Shown here one piece after another: positions 37,458-48,958 of a stretch of DNA of 64,000 nucleotides. The notes under the pieces are model-generated. The model searched no databases. It was not told where the DNA came from and worked only from the letters and a program-made list of their open reading frames with translations. The DNA is taken from the NCBI GenBank assembly GCA_948567375.1, contig OX419761.1, forward strand, positions 31,720,243 to 31,784,242. The letters are read 5' to 3'. Both the position numbers and the translations under genes were made by a program. This DNA is from Lunularia cruciata (lineage: Eukaryota > Streptophyta > Marchantiopsida > Lunulariales > Lunulariaceae). The first letter of the stretch is position 1, and every line of letters starts with the position of its first letter.

Positions 37458-39029
37458 GAAATGTGATCTTCTCTTCTGCCTCAAGTACTTCGTCTTCCAA
37501 CATCGTGTTGTCCTTGGCCTTGATCTCTGCCTGAACTTCTTCTTCTTCTACAACAGCTGGTGCCGATGTCATTTTTCCTCCTTCATCGTTGTCGCTACTC
37601 GTATCTCCACTCTGTAGCGTTAGCTCAGGCTCCTCCTCGTGTTCCGAGTCTTCAATCTTAAGCTTGGCATCACCTTCCAAGTCTTCATCCTCCAACTCGA
37701 TCACCACCATACCTCTCTTGGTCTTCCGAGGTTTCTTTGTGTCTTCGGCTTCGCCCTGCCGACTTCTCTTCTTTGTATTTGGGGTACTCACCTCGATCTC
37801 CACGTTCTTCCCTGTCTTCATGTAGTAGTCATTGGTGCTCCTGATTTGCAAAATGTAATTGCTACTCCTTGACATTGACCTCCTTTCTCAGATCAGGATG
37901 GAAGTGCAACACCATCCGAGTTTGCTCCGCTGAGTTCAGCAAATTTAGCCCGAGGTAGAAATGCACTACAAACGGGACGATGTAGTGTGGAGGCAATTTA
38001 TCCCGCAGATTCCACACCATTTGCCTTGTTCTCCCATGGAAACACCTCGCCCAATTAATCTTTTCTCCTACAAATAACTTGTGAAAGAACACCGCTTGGT
38101 GTTTCATCACATACGTGGTTCTCTCCGGCTTCAGGATAGCCATCAGCGCACTCACAATTCCTCTCTTCATAGGGTCTTTGTAGCTCTCAACTTTGTACCC
38201 ATTCTTTGTCCGCTTTGAAAAGAATGCATCTCTAACCTCTTGAGTCTCTTGAGCTATCTCTCCCTTCACCAAGAACGTGGCCCCCTGCTCCGAGCCTGCT
38301 TCCTTCCTGAGTACGAGTCTCCAATCCGACTTTATCCAGAGAGCCAGATTTCCTCTCTTCCCTTCCTCCTTGGGTCCATCAAGACACTTGCTCTCAATGA
38401 TTTCTGTCATGAAAACTGGAAAGCTCACATTCCAGTTCCATGCCAAGAAAGTGATCCGAAGTCGGCTCAAGACTTTGATCCTAAGTCGGCTCAAGACTTT
38501 GATCCTAGCAATCACATCTAACCTCCAAATCGCATGATTTCTCACTGCAAATTCAAAGTTCTTCTTTCCTCCTCCCATCTCTTCTGCCTTCTCACTATCT
38601 CTCGATTTCACTCTCGCGACTTCTCCTTTACACACTAACTCGATTCCAACTCTATTCCCTTCCCACAATCACCTGCAAGACCACTTCTCAATGGCAAAGG
38701 AAAATTACTCGACATTTTGTCGTTGCAAGTTTGATTTTTATAGAGTTGCGCTTCTTTGTCTTTCTTCGCTTCAATTTTCTACCAAGAAATCACACCTCCT
38801 GCATGCACTTGTCATTGTCAATCAACCTTTGTGCGTATGGGCCGCCAGTTTTTTTAACGGTCCCTTCTTGAATTTCTCGCCCCGACGAAAGGTTGTTAGA
38901 CTGTCTTCACCTCGGGTTGAGCTCCCCCTAATACAAAGACACTTTACTTTGGGTTGTATGCTGACAGGACATTTCCGAGTACTTTGCCTTATGACCCAAA
39001 GTCACTTTACTTCGGGTTTCATCCCAAAG
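37458..39029 (-). mobile_element. Split family E copy, 5' part
   Basis: This is the continuation of the E copy interrupted by A3. On the minus strand it carries the E leader (39029 to about 38670) and the N-terminal coding block (about 38668-37862). An acidic segment (IELEDEDLEGDAKLKIEDSE) then runs to the A3 junction. About the first 135 bp of a complete E are missing at 39029, where family A gag sequence begins. Confidence 0.8.
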
Positions 39030-41000
39030 ACTCTTTTGAAGAGTGAACATCTTCTGCAAGAGAGTGAACATCTTTTGCAAAACAAGCTCTCTTCTTCTCT
39101 TGTGCCAAAAGCTCCAAATTAAGACCCTTGGAGTTTGAGCACTCTCCTTTCTCATACTTGCTCTCAACCACATCTATGGATGCTATCCCCTTACCTTTTT
39201 TAGGATTAGGAGCCACTTGGGTTTCACTACCTCCTTTCCCTCTATTGGCTCCTTCATAACCCCTTCCTCCATGGTAAGTAGAATTTGGGCAATTCCTTTG
39301 GATATGGCCTCTTCCTCCACAACCAAAACAATTTTTATCATTGAAATTTTTGGCTGGTTGGCCTCCTCTACATGGATAGTTTCCATAACTCCTAGGCCCT
39401 CTCCCTACATTTTGATCCACCTTTCTCTTCTCCTATAGTTGCACCACATTAATCTTGAAATCTACAAGTTGTTCGGTGATGGTTTGAAGTGGATCCTTTG
39501 GTAGGGGTGCAAGAACTGGAGCAACTACTACTTGTGGTGCAACCTTTGTCACCAAATTATCTGAAGTTCAACCATACTTGTAACCTTGAGGAGGATGCAC
39601 AACCTCCTTCACCACCAAATCACTCTCATCTCCTTCCAAACTCTCCTCCATACAAATTGTGATCTTGATAGCTTCAACCTTGGAAGAAGATTCCTCATAT
39701 CTCACCTTGCTTCTAATTTGTGGTCTCAATCCTCTCACAAAATTCTTGGTGAGCATAGCTCCTATGTCAATCATAGTAGTCTCCACATCATCCCCACCTT
39801 TCCTCAACACTATGCAAAATTTGGACTCTAACTTTTCCACTCTTTCCACATAGACTCACTTTCTCTCCATCTCCTTGCTTGAGAAAGGTAACTTTACTCA
39901 TCAATATCTCATAACTCTCATCTGGAAGGAAGTTCTAAATGAGTGCTAAAGTAAACTATCACAAGACTCTTCTTGCCTATCTCTCCTCTCTCTCTTTTGG
40001 TATTCTGACTCATACCATGTAAGTGTTGCATCCTTAAAGAAATCTGGTAATAATGAGGCCCACTCATTCTTCCTCCTCTCATTGTTCCCTATGGAAGATC
40101 TCTTGAAGTCTCTCACAGAGGCCTCAACATCTTCTCCATCCTTGCCAAAGAAAACCGGAAGTTTTCCCATCTTAACCCCTCACTATCTTTCTTTTCTCTC
40201 AATTTTCTTTTTTCTTTTTTCTCACTATAAGTAGTAAAGTATGTACATGACTAACACCATTGAGATTAATCCACCCTAGGGAACACAAAAGGTTTATGTT
40301 GCTCTAAGATTTCTATAGCAATATCAAATCCTAAAGTACATATTAATTGAACCCATGAATAGTTTATCCATAAGTTGAAAGATTATCTCCATCACTAATC
40401 TTGAGAACTAGTTGATGAAAGTGGTAGTATTTTTATAGCTGTACTAAGACTCTCTCCAAGATCTTTCACCAAAGTCTCTAAAAGTGCTTTGACTCCACTA
40501 CAATCATATCTTTTTGGAAGTCCTTCAACTCCACAAACCTCACATAACTCCTTGGTCTTAGATCTTCTCCCTCCCAATCTTGGTGAAGAATGTCTAACAT
40601 GCAAACCCCAAGTCAAGTAATCCTCTCTTTTCCCTCAATCTCTTGCTCTCAAAGATCAATGGACATTAACTTGCTTTACGTCCTTTCTCTCTATATAGAA
40701 AGCACTTAAACTCACTCTTTCCTCCAAGTGGTGTAGGTTTTTGAATCCTCTCAACACTCTCTTCAAATTCTATTCAAAACTCTCTTTTCCTCAAATTCAC
40801 CCCTAGAATCACCTCAAAACCTTGGGAAACCTTGCATAGTCTCAATTTCCAGTCTTGATAACCCTCCATGTTCCCAAGATGAATCTAAACACTCAAACAT
40901 GCTTTTTGTTGCTCTCAAACTCCTCATGCATGAGATCTCAACTCTACAGAATTGACCCTTCCTCACAATGTGACTCAAATCTCTCAATTGGTATGTCACA
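39030..41000 (-). mobile_element. A2 gag and upstream zinc-knuckle frame
   Basis: On the minus strand, gag lies at about 40170-39030 with LTWYESEYQKRERRD and the CCHC knuckle CFGCGGRGHIQRNCP. Upstream, at about 41000-40395, are remnants of the extra leader frame (LRDLSHIVRKGQFCRVEISC, then CEVCGVEGLPKRYDCSGVKA). The layout is the same as in A3 and A4. Fossil with several breaks. Confidence 0.75.
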
Positions 41001-41698
41001 AGTCTCTAAATTTTAGCACACTTATCACAACTCTAGGAAGTTCCTCCTTGAAAAACTTCAGATTTTTTCATTTAGCCATTTGGCCTAGACATCTTTCTAT
41101 TCAGCACACATATTTCAGATTTAGTCTAAAAATAACCTCCCTCACTTCAAAAACTCATAACTCTCTGTGCAAGAATGGTCTCTCTCTAATTTTTGTGTCT
41201 GCACATAGGATAAAATGCACTGAATATTCTGGGAAATTTTCAAACCAATCCACTAAAAATTGAAGAAATGGCAGACTCTGTATAATTTTCTAGAGAACAT
41301 GCAATTACGAGAGCAATTATCAACTTTCAAAAATTCTAGCCCAATGCACATAGTAGCTCTCACAATAATTTCATTTGTGTTAACTGAAGGATAATCCGAG
41401 CTATCATTTGTAGAAATTTCAAGTCCAGATCTCAAACTTGAGATTTTGCCCAAAATCACCTTAATCCCCAAAATCTACAATCCACCTCACACAATCTCTC
41501 CAAATCCTCTCAAGTGTACAAAATGTGCAAAATCACCTCAAAGACATCATAATGAACTACAAGGTATAAAAATGGGTCCAAGTTCTCTAACATAATTCAA
41601 CCCTCTCCTCCCCTAAAGTTCTCTCCAAGTCAACTCTCATAGCTTCCTTTTGTCTAATATAGAATTGTACGCAGAACATTATATTGCTTTCTAGAGAG

Positions 41699-42396
41699 GT
41701 CTCGACAATGGAACCAAAAATGTGAGCCAGCCTATCTCTCACTCAGGATGAACCTTTGATGTCTATTATGGTAGCGCACCATGGACTAGAAGGCAAGAAA
41801 CCCCAACTCCATCATACTCCTCCAAGGCTAACACTCCAAGACTCAAGACATTGCTCACTAGAGAACTCAATGAGAGAGAGAAAATTGCAAATGAAAGGAT
41901 GATGAGTACCTCCTCACCCCTAGTTTATATACTTGTGAATTACTTACGTACCAAAGTTACTAATTACTAGAGTAACTCAAGTTATTAAGCTAAAAGTCAA
42001 GTAAAGTCAAAAAATATAAAGGAATATTTATCCACATGGGCATATTCCACTAAGCATGTGATCTTATCTTGACCCAATCACTAAGTCAAGGATTCCTTCA
42101 CATGGGCTATCCTTGGACTGTAGAAGAATCCAAAACAAAAAGACTTGCGGGCCTAAGAGTTCTCAACTCTTTCCTCAAAGCCAAACACCTAAGAATAATA
42201 CCAAGTCAACACACTAAAATCCAAAATAGTGATGCTCATCTTTTTTACTTCCTCTAAAGTAAAGTCCCCTCTATCTTTAGCTAGTCATGATTAATGTAGA
42301 ACCATCCTTTATCTCTATATAAATAATATCTCTCAAGTACTAATAGTACCAAACTAAATATCACAATACTACATACATACACAAATGTGTATTATA
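41699..42396 (-). repeat. A2 primer site and right LTR
   Basis: The LTR runs 41721-42396, starting TGTGAGCCAGCC and ending in a diverged TGTATTATA. The primer site complement (41699-41716) resembles GTCCCGGCAACGGAACCA of A4. This is the 5' LTR of a minus-strand element. Confidence 0.85.
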
Positions 42397-43640
42397 GGTC
42401 TGATCGTGATGACTGGGACATGGGTTTCTACTCACCTCATCTGCATCATAGTTCACCACTGCAGGTTTGTGAAAAACCATGAAATCATACTCTTGTAAAA
42501 TTAAAGCCCATCGTACAAGCTTCCTTAAAAGCTTGTATGACTCCATCAACCACTTCAACAGTTGATGATCAGTGATGAGAGTGAAGGAGTTACCAAATAG
42601 GTAACATGAGAAATGTGCTACTGCTCAAATTGTTGCCAAGCACTCTCCCTCATATGAACTATGCATCACCTCTACTGAATTGTTGGAGCAACTAGCATAG
42701 GCTACCACAAACTCCTCATCATCATGCTAGGTGAGCACTACTCCAAGCCCCAACATACTCCAATCAATACAAACCTGAAATGGTCATCCTCTGATCAGTC
42801 TCCTCAAAATAGGAGCATATGTCAACCTCTCTTTGAGCTCTACAAAGGCTCTCTCTTGCTCATCTCCCCAACACCACTCATGTGTAAGCTTGGTCAGCTT
42901 TGTCAAGGCCTTGGCAATGGCACTAAATCCTCTAACACACCGGCAATACAAGTTTTCCAACCCAAGGAATGCTCACACTTTTCTCACATCCGTAGGCCGA
43001 GGAATACGTGCAATAGCCCCCACCTTGGTCTACTGAACATCAAGTCCTCCATAGTAGATAGTGGACCCAAATATTCAACTTGCTCATGGAACAACCTACA
43101 CTTCCCATGACGTAATTTGAGTTCCATGAGATCTCAACCTCTCAAACACCTACAACAACTGTCTCTCATGCTCCTCCACTATAGTGTTGTAGACCAAAAT
43201 ATCATCAATATAGCACTGAACAAAAGCCAATCCAACTAGGATCATGCAGAAGCATTCTTCAACCCAAATGGTAAGAACCTCCATTGATATAACACATCCT
43301 TACCATGAGGATCAATAGCTCAAAATGATGTCTTGGACTTATCTTCCTCCTTGATTGGCAACTGATGATATCCCACTCAAAGATCCAAAGTACTAATGGC
43401 CTTTGCATGCCCAATTGCATCAAAAATCTCCTCCGGTATAGGCATGGCATACCAATCAGCCCTGGTCTGTTGGTTGATAGGACAGTAATCTCCATACATC
43501 CGCCTATTTGTGTTGTTGCCATGCATATCAATCTTGGCTGGCATCACTGTAGCTGATGCATACTCTCCATGTGAGATCTCTACCAAATGAACCTCAAAAG
43601 GTCTCTACTCCGGCTCTAAATCAATGTCCTCTCCATGTCA
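42397..43640 (-). mobile_element. Family B RT and RNase H region (minus-strand copy)
   Basis: On the minus strand: MYGDYCPINQQTRADWYAMP, IPEEIFDAIGHAKAISTLDL and a YHQLPI stretch mark the RT palm. ELKLRHGKCRLFHEQVEYLG follows in the thumb. RNase H ends in EYDFMVFHKPAVVNYDADEV, the usual tail, just before the A2 insertion at 42396. The RT is of the Ty3/gypsy type and differs clearly from family A. Fossil. Confidence 0.8.
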
Positions 43641-44087
43641 CTATAGCAATAAGAACATCAAAAAATTGGTGTATTGCTTGTCAGTTCAATCCGTATACCA
43701 AGTCCTTTTAGAGCACCCAAATCCTTCATATTGAAGACAAAACAACTTGTGTAGATCCTCAAGAACCTCCAAAGCTCTGTCTTTCCTCTCCAATAAGCTT
43801 GGGTCCAAGATCTAGCTCCCAAGTATCCTCCATAACTATAGCAAGAGTGGAAGATGTATTGATTGGCTGCTACATCAAGCCCTTCAGACCAGTAGTATCA
43901 TGCCCTCGGCCACTAGAGGTCCCAACCTTTGTGTGAAAACTCCTTCCACTCTGGTTGCAAGTTCCACGTGTCCTCCAGCTACATCCCAACTGGACCAAGG
44001 GTGTAATCCAAGTAGCCCATGCTCACTTGGATGAACTCCAAGTAGACCACTCTCCTTAGTAGCTATTGGTTGTGTCCCAAGAATACC

Positions 44088-44126
44088 ATGATTTAGGCAC
44101 ATGCCTCCAGCATGTGCCTAAATCAT
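44088..44126. repeat. Perfect inverted repeat, 17-bp arms, 5-nt loop
   Basis: The arms at 44088-44104 and 44110-44126 are exact reverse complements around CTCCA. The plus-strand B copy (about 7465-7505) reads differently here, so the fold-back copy is specific to this element. Confidence 0.95.
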
Positions 44127-44189
44127 CTCGATATGCACAAAGCTCACAAGTGTCCGAGTGGTGATGCCTCTCAAGTGCATCCTACGCTG

Positions 44190-45140
44190 CTCTGCAAGCC
44201 AAGGCTCACAATCTATGTCAAATAGTTCAGGTCCATAGCTTGACCTAACGCCTAGATGCCTTTGACACTACTTGAATAGTGGTAATATTGGTGCAAAAAC
44301 CCATCACTCGCTCTCTCTCATTGGCATTGGGCTCCACCAACTGTTGTAATTGTGAGTCCAAAACAAGTCTAGGTCCTCTCTCTCAAAAGCATGAGAGCTT
44401 GGGAAACTCATGAGTGTGGGAAATGCATCTCTAGGCTATCCAACTAGGTTCACCATTGCCATAGGTGACCTATCAGCCACTAACACTGTCTAAGACTGAC
44501 GCCCAAGCTCCAAGATGTTATCAATAAGGATGTGGACAAGTCAATGAATCCCATCATAAGCACATTGTAAAACCTCTCTAAACAAGAGTTTTGTCCACCT
44601 AAGAAAAAGACAATGAGCCCATGATCCTACTTTGGCTGCATCCAACAATACAACAAGTATTCAAGAATGGACCTAATGTGTACTTGCCATCACTTTGGTG
44701 CAAGAATCACCCATCAAAGGAACGTTCTCCAAAATTTAAGTGAGAGAAATAGAATGATGAACTTGGAGATGTCATGGTATTTGTAACATCTCCCAAAACA
44801 CACCAAAACAAGGATCATGAAGACCCAAACCTTGGCCAACACGTGTATTTCCCTAACATGGCCATTCAAAAATCACCAAGTGAATAAGCCCATGTCTCTC
44901 CAAATCATGCATCCCAGTAAGGAAATGTTTGCTGGTAGGGCCTTTGGGTAACCCTTGACGGCTGACATCAGTAATAACTCTAAATACCGATAGGTCAAGT
45001 ATGTTAGATGATGTAGAGAGACTTGCCTAGCAGTCTCATCTCTCTCCACATACGAGTACCTTTGTACTTATATACCTGCCTGTAATATCACAGTTAGTCT
45101 GATGCTAATCCTACCAAACAACTCAAATAGACATATCTCC
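44190..45140 (-). mobile_element. Cytosine-C5 DNA methyltransferase domain of family B (minus-strand copy, clearest)
   Basis: On the minus strand just after the protease region. Motif I (ELFGRISIRLTVILQAGI, about 45071-45124) matches the SAM-binding signature of C5 methyltransferases. It is followed by RYSYVERDETARQVSLHHL, then ALPANISLLG, then motif IV (HLVIFEWPC, Pro-Cys at about 44856-44861), RVGQGLGLHDP and FGVFWEMLQI. Toward the C-terminus come PNANEREREMGF (motif IX-like) and GQAMDLNYLT (about 44216-44245). The plus-strand B copy carries the same chain at 5760-7425. The spacing resembles DNMT3-type or retrotransposon-borne enzymes more than plant MET1 or CMT, but that needs a profile search. 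It lies between protease and RT, so it is part of the element. Broken; fossil. Confidence 0.85.
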
Positions 45141-45526
45141 TTTACTGGATATTTCCAAGCAATGCATGTGGTATCCAAAGGTGTCAAGGTAATTGACTTT
45201 GGAGGCTCATCTTCACACTCATCTCCTGATGGTACAAAGGCTCCACTCCAAGCCTGTTGCACCAATCGATCTACATGTTGCTGCAATGCTTCCTCTGAAC
45301 TCCATAATGGAACAATCTCACTCGTACTCCAAATCCGAGTGATCTCCTCTAGTACAAGAGTATCCTTTGCATGGGAGTTCCCCTCCAATAACAAGCCAAG
45401 TAACAACAAGCCAAGTAACAACACCACTAAAAGTTGAAACTGATGTTGTCATGGTCTCGGACTGTAGTGAGCCAAGACTGCACTACTAAAGCATACTAAT
45501 AGGCAACATACTTGTCCTTCACCAAA

Positions 45527-45848
45527 CTACCAACCTGGTCTATAGGAGGTTGTCTCCTCCCAATAGTCAATATTGAAACCCATGGGATGTAGCACTGCTC
45601 CACCAACTAGCACATCATATGACTCAACTATGTGGACAACAAGCTCCCCACCTGTGATGTACTGTGTCGAACCACCACCTAAAGATGTCTGGATCTGAAA
45701 TGGACATCTCTCCTCATTGGTCTTCCATAACTCCACACCGACAACTAGAGCTTTCTCTAACATAAGAGGCTGCATACCAGAGTCTAATAAGATTCTTTGT
45801 GGTGTATAGACCTTCCTTGAAGGTCCCACCAAATGGAAAATCCTCATC
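45527..45848 (-). mobile_element. Family B protease region (minus-strand copy)
   Basis: A readable minus-strand stretch contains RILLDSGMQPLML, the aspartic-protease active-site motif D-S-G, then LVVGVELWKTNEERCPFQIQ. The plus-strand copy has the matching sequence at about 2060-2455. Retroviral-type protease cuts the polyprotein. The next part in reading direction is the methyltransferase domain. Confidence 0.7.
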
Positions 45849-45918
45849 TAGTTATCCAACAAGACAACACCAGGTGTAAACCGTGCTTGTTCAAAGGCCG
45901 GTCTAGTTGGCCTAGCCA

Positions 45919-48218
45919 AGATACTCCTATGCCTACTAGGAGCACTTGCACAAGCACTTCCACACCATCTACAACAAAGACCTCCAAGGAAGAAGTTGGG
46001 GATGGAAGACTTTTTGATCTCAAAGCAACAATGGAACTACAATGTCTTGGAGGATGTTGGTAGTCAGTCACAAGGCTAACATCACAGAGGGCCAACTCAT
46101 TGCTTTGAATCCTACTTTGAGAAAGGAGCTTAGAGGTAGTGGATGCAAAGCTAGCACCATGGGAGGCTTGTGAATATGCCTCCAAGATTGATGTGAGAGT
46201 GAATGGTCACAACATCAAGGATGCATTGGTTGATGGAGGATCAACAATAAAATGCCATGTCAGAAAGGTTGATGAAGAAGTTGGGTATGATAGCCTCAAG
46301 ACCTTCAACATTTGTGGTGAGCATGGCAAACAAGCAACAAGTTCGACCAATAGGGGTGATGGTTAAGGTGGTAGTTTCAGTTATGGGAGTTCAAAATCTC
46401 ATGACTTTCCAAGTCTTGAAGGATTCAAGCTATGACTTACTTCTTGGGAGGCCATGGTTGAGAGCAGCACACACAATTGATTGATGGCACAAAGGGTACT
46501 TGAGGATTGGGCCATCAAACCATAAAGTCATAGTTCCTGTGACTAAGACCACCAACACTTCACATTCAGATGCACCATCTTCTGATTATTGGGAATGAAA
46601 TTTAGAAGAAGGACCTTCATGTGTGGACACAAGCATGGAGGAGGAGACTTCCATGGAGGAGGATGAATTTGAATCTGATTCAAATGTGTATCACTTGTGT
46701 GCTATGAATTTTTCACCTAAGCCAAAGGTTTTGAAGGACCTAAATAAATCACCATTGACACTTGAGGAGATAGAAAGGAGGTTATCTACTCTCAATTATG
46801 GTCCAAATGTTACCAAGGAGGAGAAGGTGAGATTTGAGGAGATTTTTTGCAAGTTCATCCATGTATTTTCTTTCAATTATAAAGATCTAAAAGAAGTCAC
46901 CTTGGAGGAGCACAAGATTAAGGTGGAGTTACATGCAAGACCAGTCTACCAAAAGCAATGTCGCATTAGCCCACCATAGCTTTGGTTGTGAAGGAGGAGA
47001 TTGATAAGCTCCAAGAGGTTGGATTTATCTTTGAGGTAGAGAATTCAAGATGGGTGTCTCCAATTTTGATTGTGAAGATAAAGAATGGCAAGCTTTGGGT
47101 ATGTGTGGATTACAAGAAGCTCCATGTTGTTACCAAGAAGGACTACTACCCATTACCATTCATTGATGAGATCTTGGAGGAGGTTCCAAGTCATGAGAGG
47201 TATAGTTTTGGAGATGGTTATAGTGGATATAACCAAATCAGATTACACTAGAGCATCAACAACTCACCATCTTCACCACACCTTGGAGAACTTACGCTTT
47301 CAAGGTCATGCCTTTTGGGCTTTGCAATGCTCCAACCACATTCCAATGGTTCATGAAAAAGGTATTTGAACCTTTCATTCAGAAATTTGTGAGAGACTTC
47401 ATTGATGACTTTTGTGTCTATGGGAGCAGGAGGAGCACTTTGAGCACCTAATCAAGGTCTTGCAATGCTTGGATGCTTGCAATACATCACTCAACCTAGA
47501 CAAGTGCATTTTTGGATGTGAAGAAGGTCTACTTTTGGGGCACATCATCTCCAAGGATGGATTAGCAATTGATCTAGAGAAGGTGAGGAAAATCTCAGAC
47601 CTTCCATTCCCTTCAAGCTTGACAAAGTTATGCCAATTCTTGGGGATGGTTGGGTACAATAGGAGGTTCATCTTCTCATTTTCCAACAAGGCTTATGCAA
47701 TGACCATCTATATGAAGAAGGGTGTAGATTACATGGTGATTTTGGAAGACAAGAAGGCTCTCAAAGCTTTTGAGGAGCTCAAGCAATCCCTTGTTGTAGC
47801 TCCAATTCTTGCTAAACCTGATTGGAGTAAGCCCTTCATCCTCTACACTAATGCTTCTAATGTAGCTATAGGATGCATTCTTAGTCCATTAGACCAAGAT
47901 GGGCATGAGCATCCAATAGCTTATGCTAGTAGGCAGATAGTTTCAGTAGAAAAGAACTACTTTGTCATAGAGAGAGAAGGGTTGGCAGTGATCTTTGGTT
48001 TCAAGAAGTTTATTGATCAAGAAGTTTACACTATTTGAATGGAGGGAAAGCCACAATTGTCATGAATCACAAGGCTTTGAAGTACATCTTCAACAAGCCT
48101 AATGTAGAAGGGAGGCTAGCAAGGTGGATGATACTCTTGTCTGAGTATGACTACACCATTGAGGATAGGCTAGAAAAGAAACATGCAAATGTTGATTTGT
48201 TATCTAGGGTCTATGATC
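45919..48218 (+). mobile_element. LTR-less plus-strand family A fragment, left part
   Basis: This holds family A sequence on the plus strand from late gag through protease (LMTFQVLKDSSYDLLLGRPW) and RT (CVDYKKLHVVTKKDYYPLPF, DGYSGYNQI) to RNase H (LKYIFNKPNVEGRLA). It stops at 48218 where A4 is inserted and resumes at 57184. No LTR is seen at either outer end. It replaces the gag part of the surrounding B element, so it may have arrived by illegitimate recombination. Broken several times. Confidence 0.8.
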
Positions 48219-48910
48219 TGTGAGCCGGCCTGTCTCTCACTCAGGATGAACCTCTGATGGCTATTATGGTAGCGCACCATGGACTAAGAAGGCAAGGAAC
48301 CCCAACTCCATCATACTCCTCCAAGGCTAACACTCCAAGACTCAAGACATTGCTCACTAGAGAACTCAATGAGAGAGAGATAGTTGCAAATGAAAGGATG
48401 ATGAGTACCTCCTCACTCCTTGTTTATATACTTGTGAAATAGTTACGTACCAAAGTTACTAATTACCGTAGTAACTCAAGTTACTAGACTAAAAGTCAAG
48501 TAAAGTCAAAAAGTAGAAAGGAATATCCATTCACATGGGCATATTCCCCTAAGCATGTGGTCTTATCTTGACCCAACCACTAAAGCAAGGATTCCTTCAC
48601 ATGGGCTATCCTTGGACTAAAGAAGAATCCAAAACAAAAAGGCTTGCGGGCCCAAGAGTTCTCAACTCTTTCCCCAAAGCCAAACACCTAGGAATAATAC
48701 CAAGTCAACACACTAAAATCCAAAATAGTGGTGCTCATCTTTTCTACTTCCTCTAAAGTAAGGTCCCATCTATCTTAGCTATGACTAACTTTAGCTAACC
48801 ATGACTAATATAGAACCATCCTTTATTTCTATATAAATAATATCTCTTAAGTACTTGTAATACCAAGCTAAATATCACAATACCACACACATGCACAAAT
48901 GGGTGTTACA
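48219..48910 (-). repeat. A4 3' LTR
   Basis: This is the 3' LTR on the minus strand. Read that way it begins TGTAACACCC, a common start of plant gypsy LTRs, and ends CCGGCTCACA. A TATATAAAT box (complement at about 48831-48839) may be its promoter. Confidence 0.92.
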
Positions 48911-48958
48911 TTTACCCCCGGACTAAGTTTTCACTTTGTCCTCAAAGTGAAGGTCTCT

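Larger units (their letters stand above)
16136..42396 (-). mobile_element. A2: family A (Athila/Tat-type) Ty3/gypsy element inserted in family B
   Basis: The left LTR (16136-16259 and 20003-20601) is split by E1. The right LTR is 41721-42396. Next to the left LTR is the polypurine tract (complement of TTTACCCCCGG, 20602 onward). Next to the right LTR is a primer site (41699-41716) like the tRNA-Asp complement. Pol lies at about 20850-23736, gag at about 39030-40170, and the extra upstream zinc-knuckle frame at about 40395-41000. The element is split again by a family E copy (23737-39029), with some of the gag-protease region missing at that joint. Family B sequence (RNase H to integrase) continues on both sides. 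The LTRs have diverged clearly, so it is older than A3 and A4. Broken about ten times. Confidence 0.85.
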
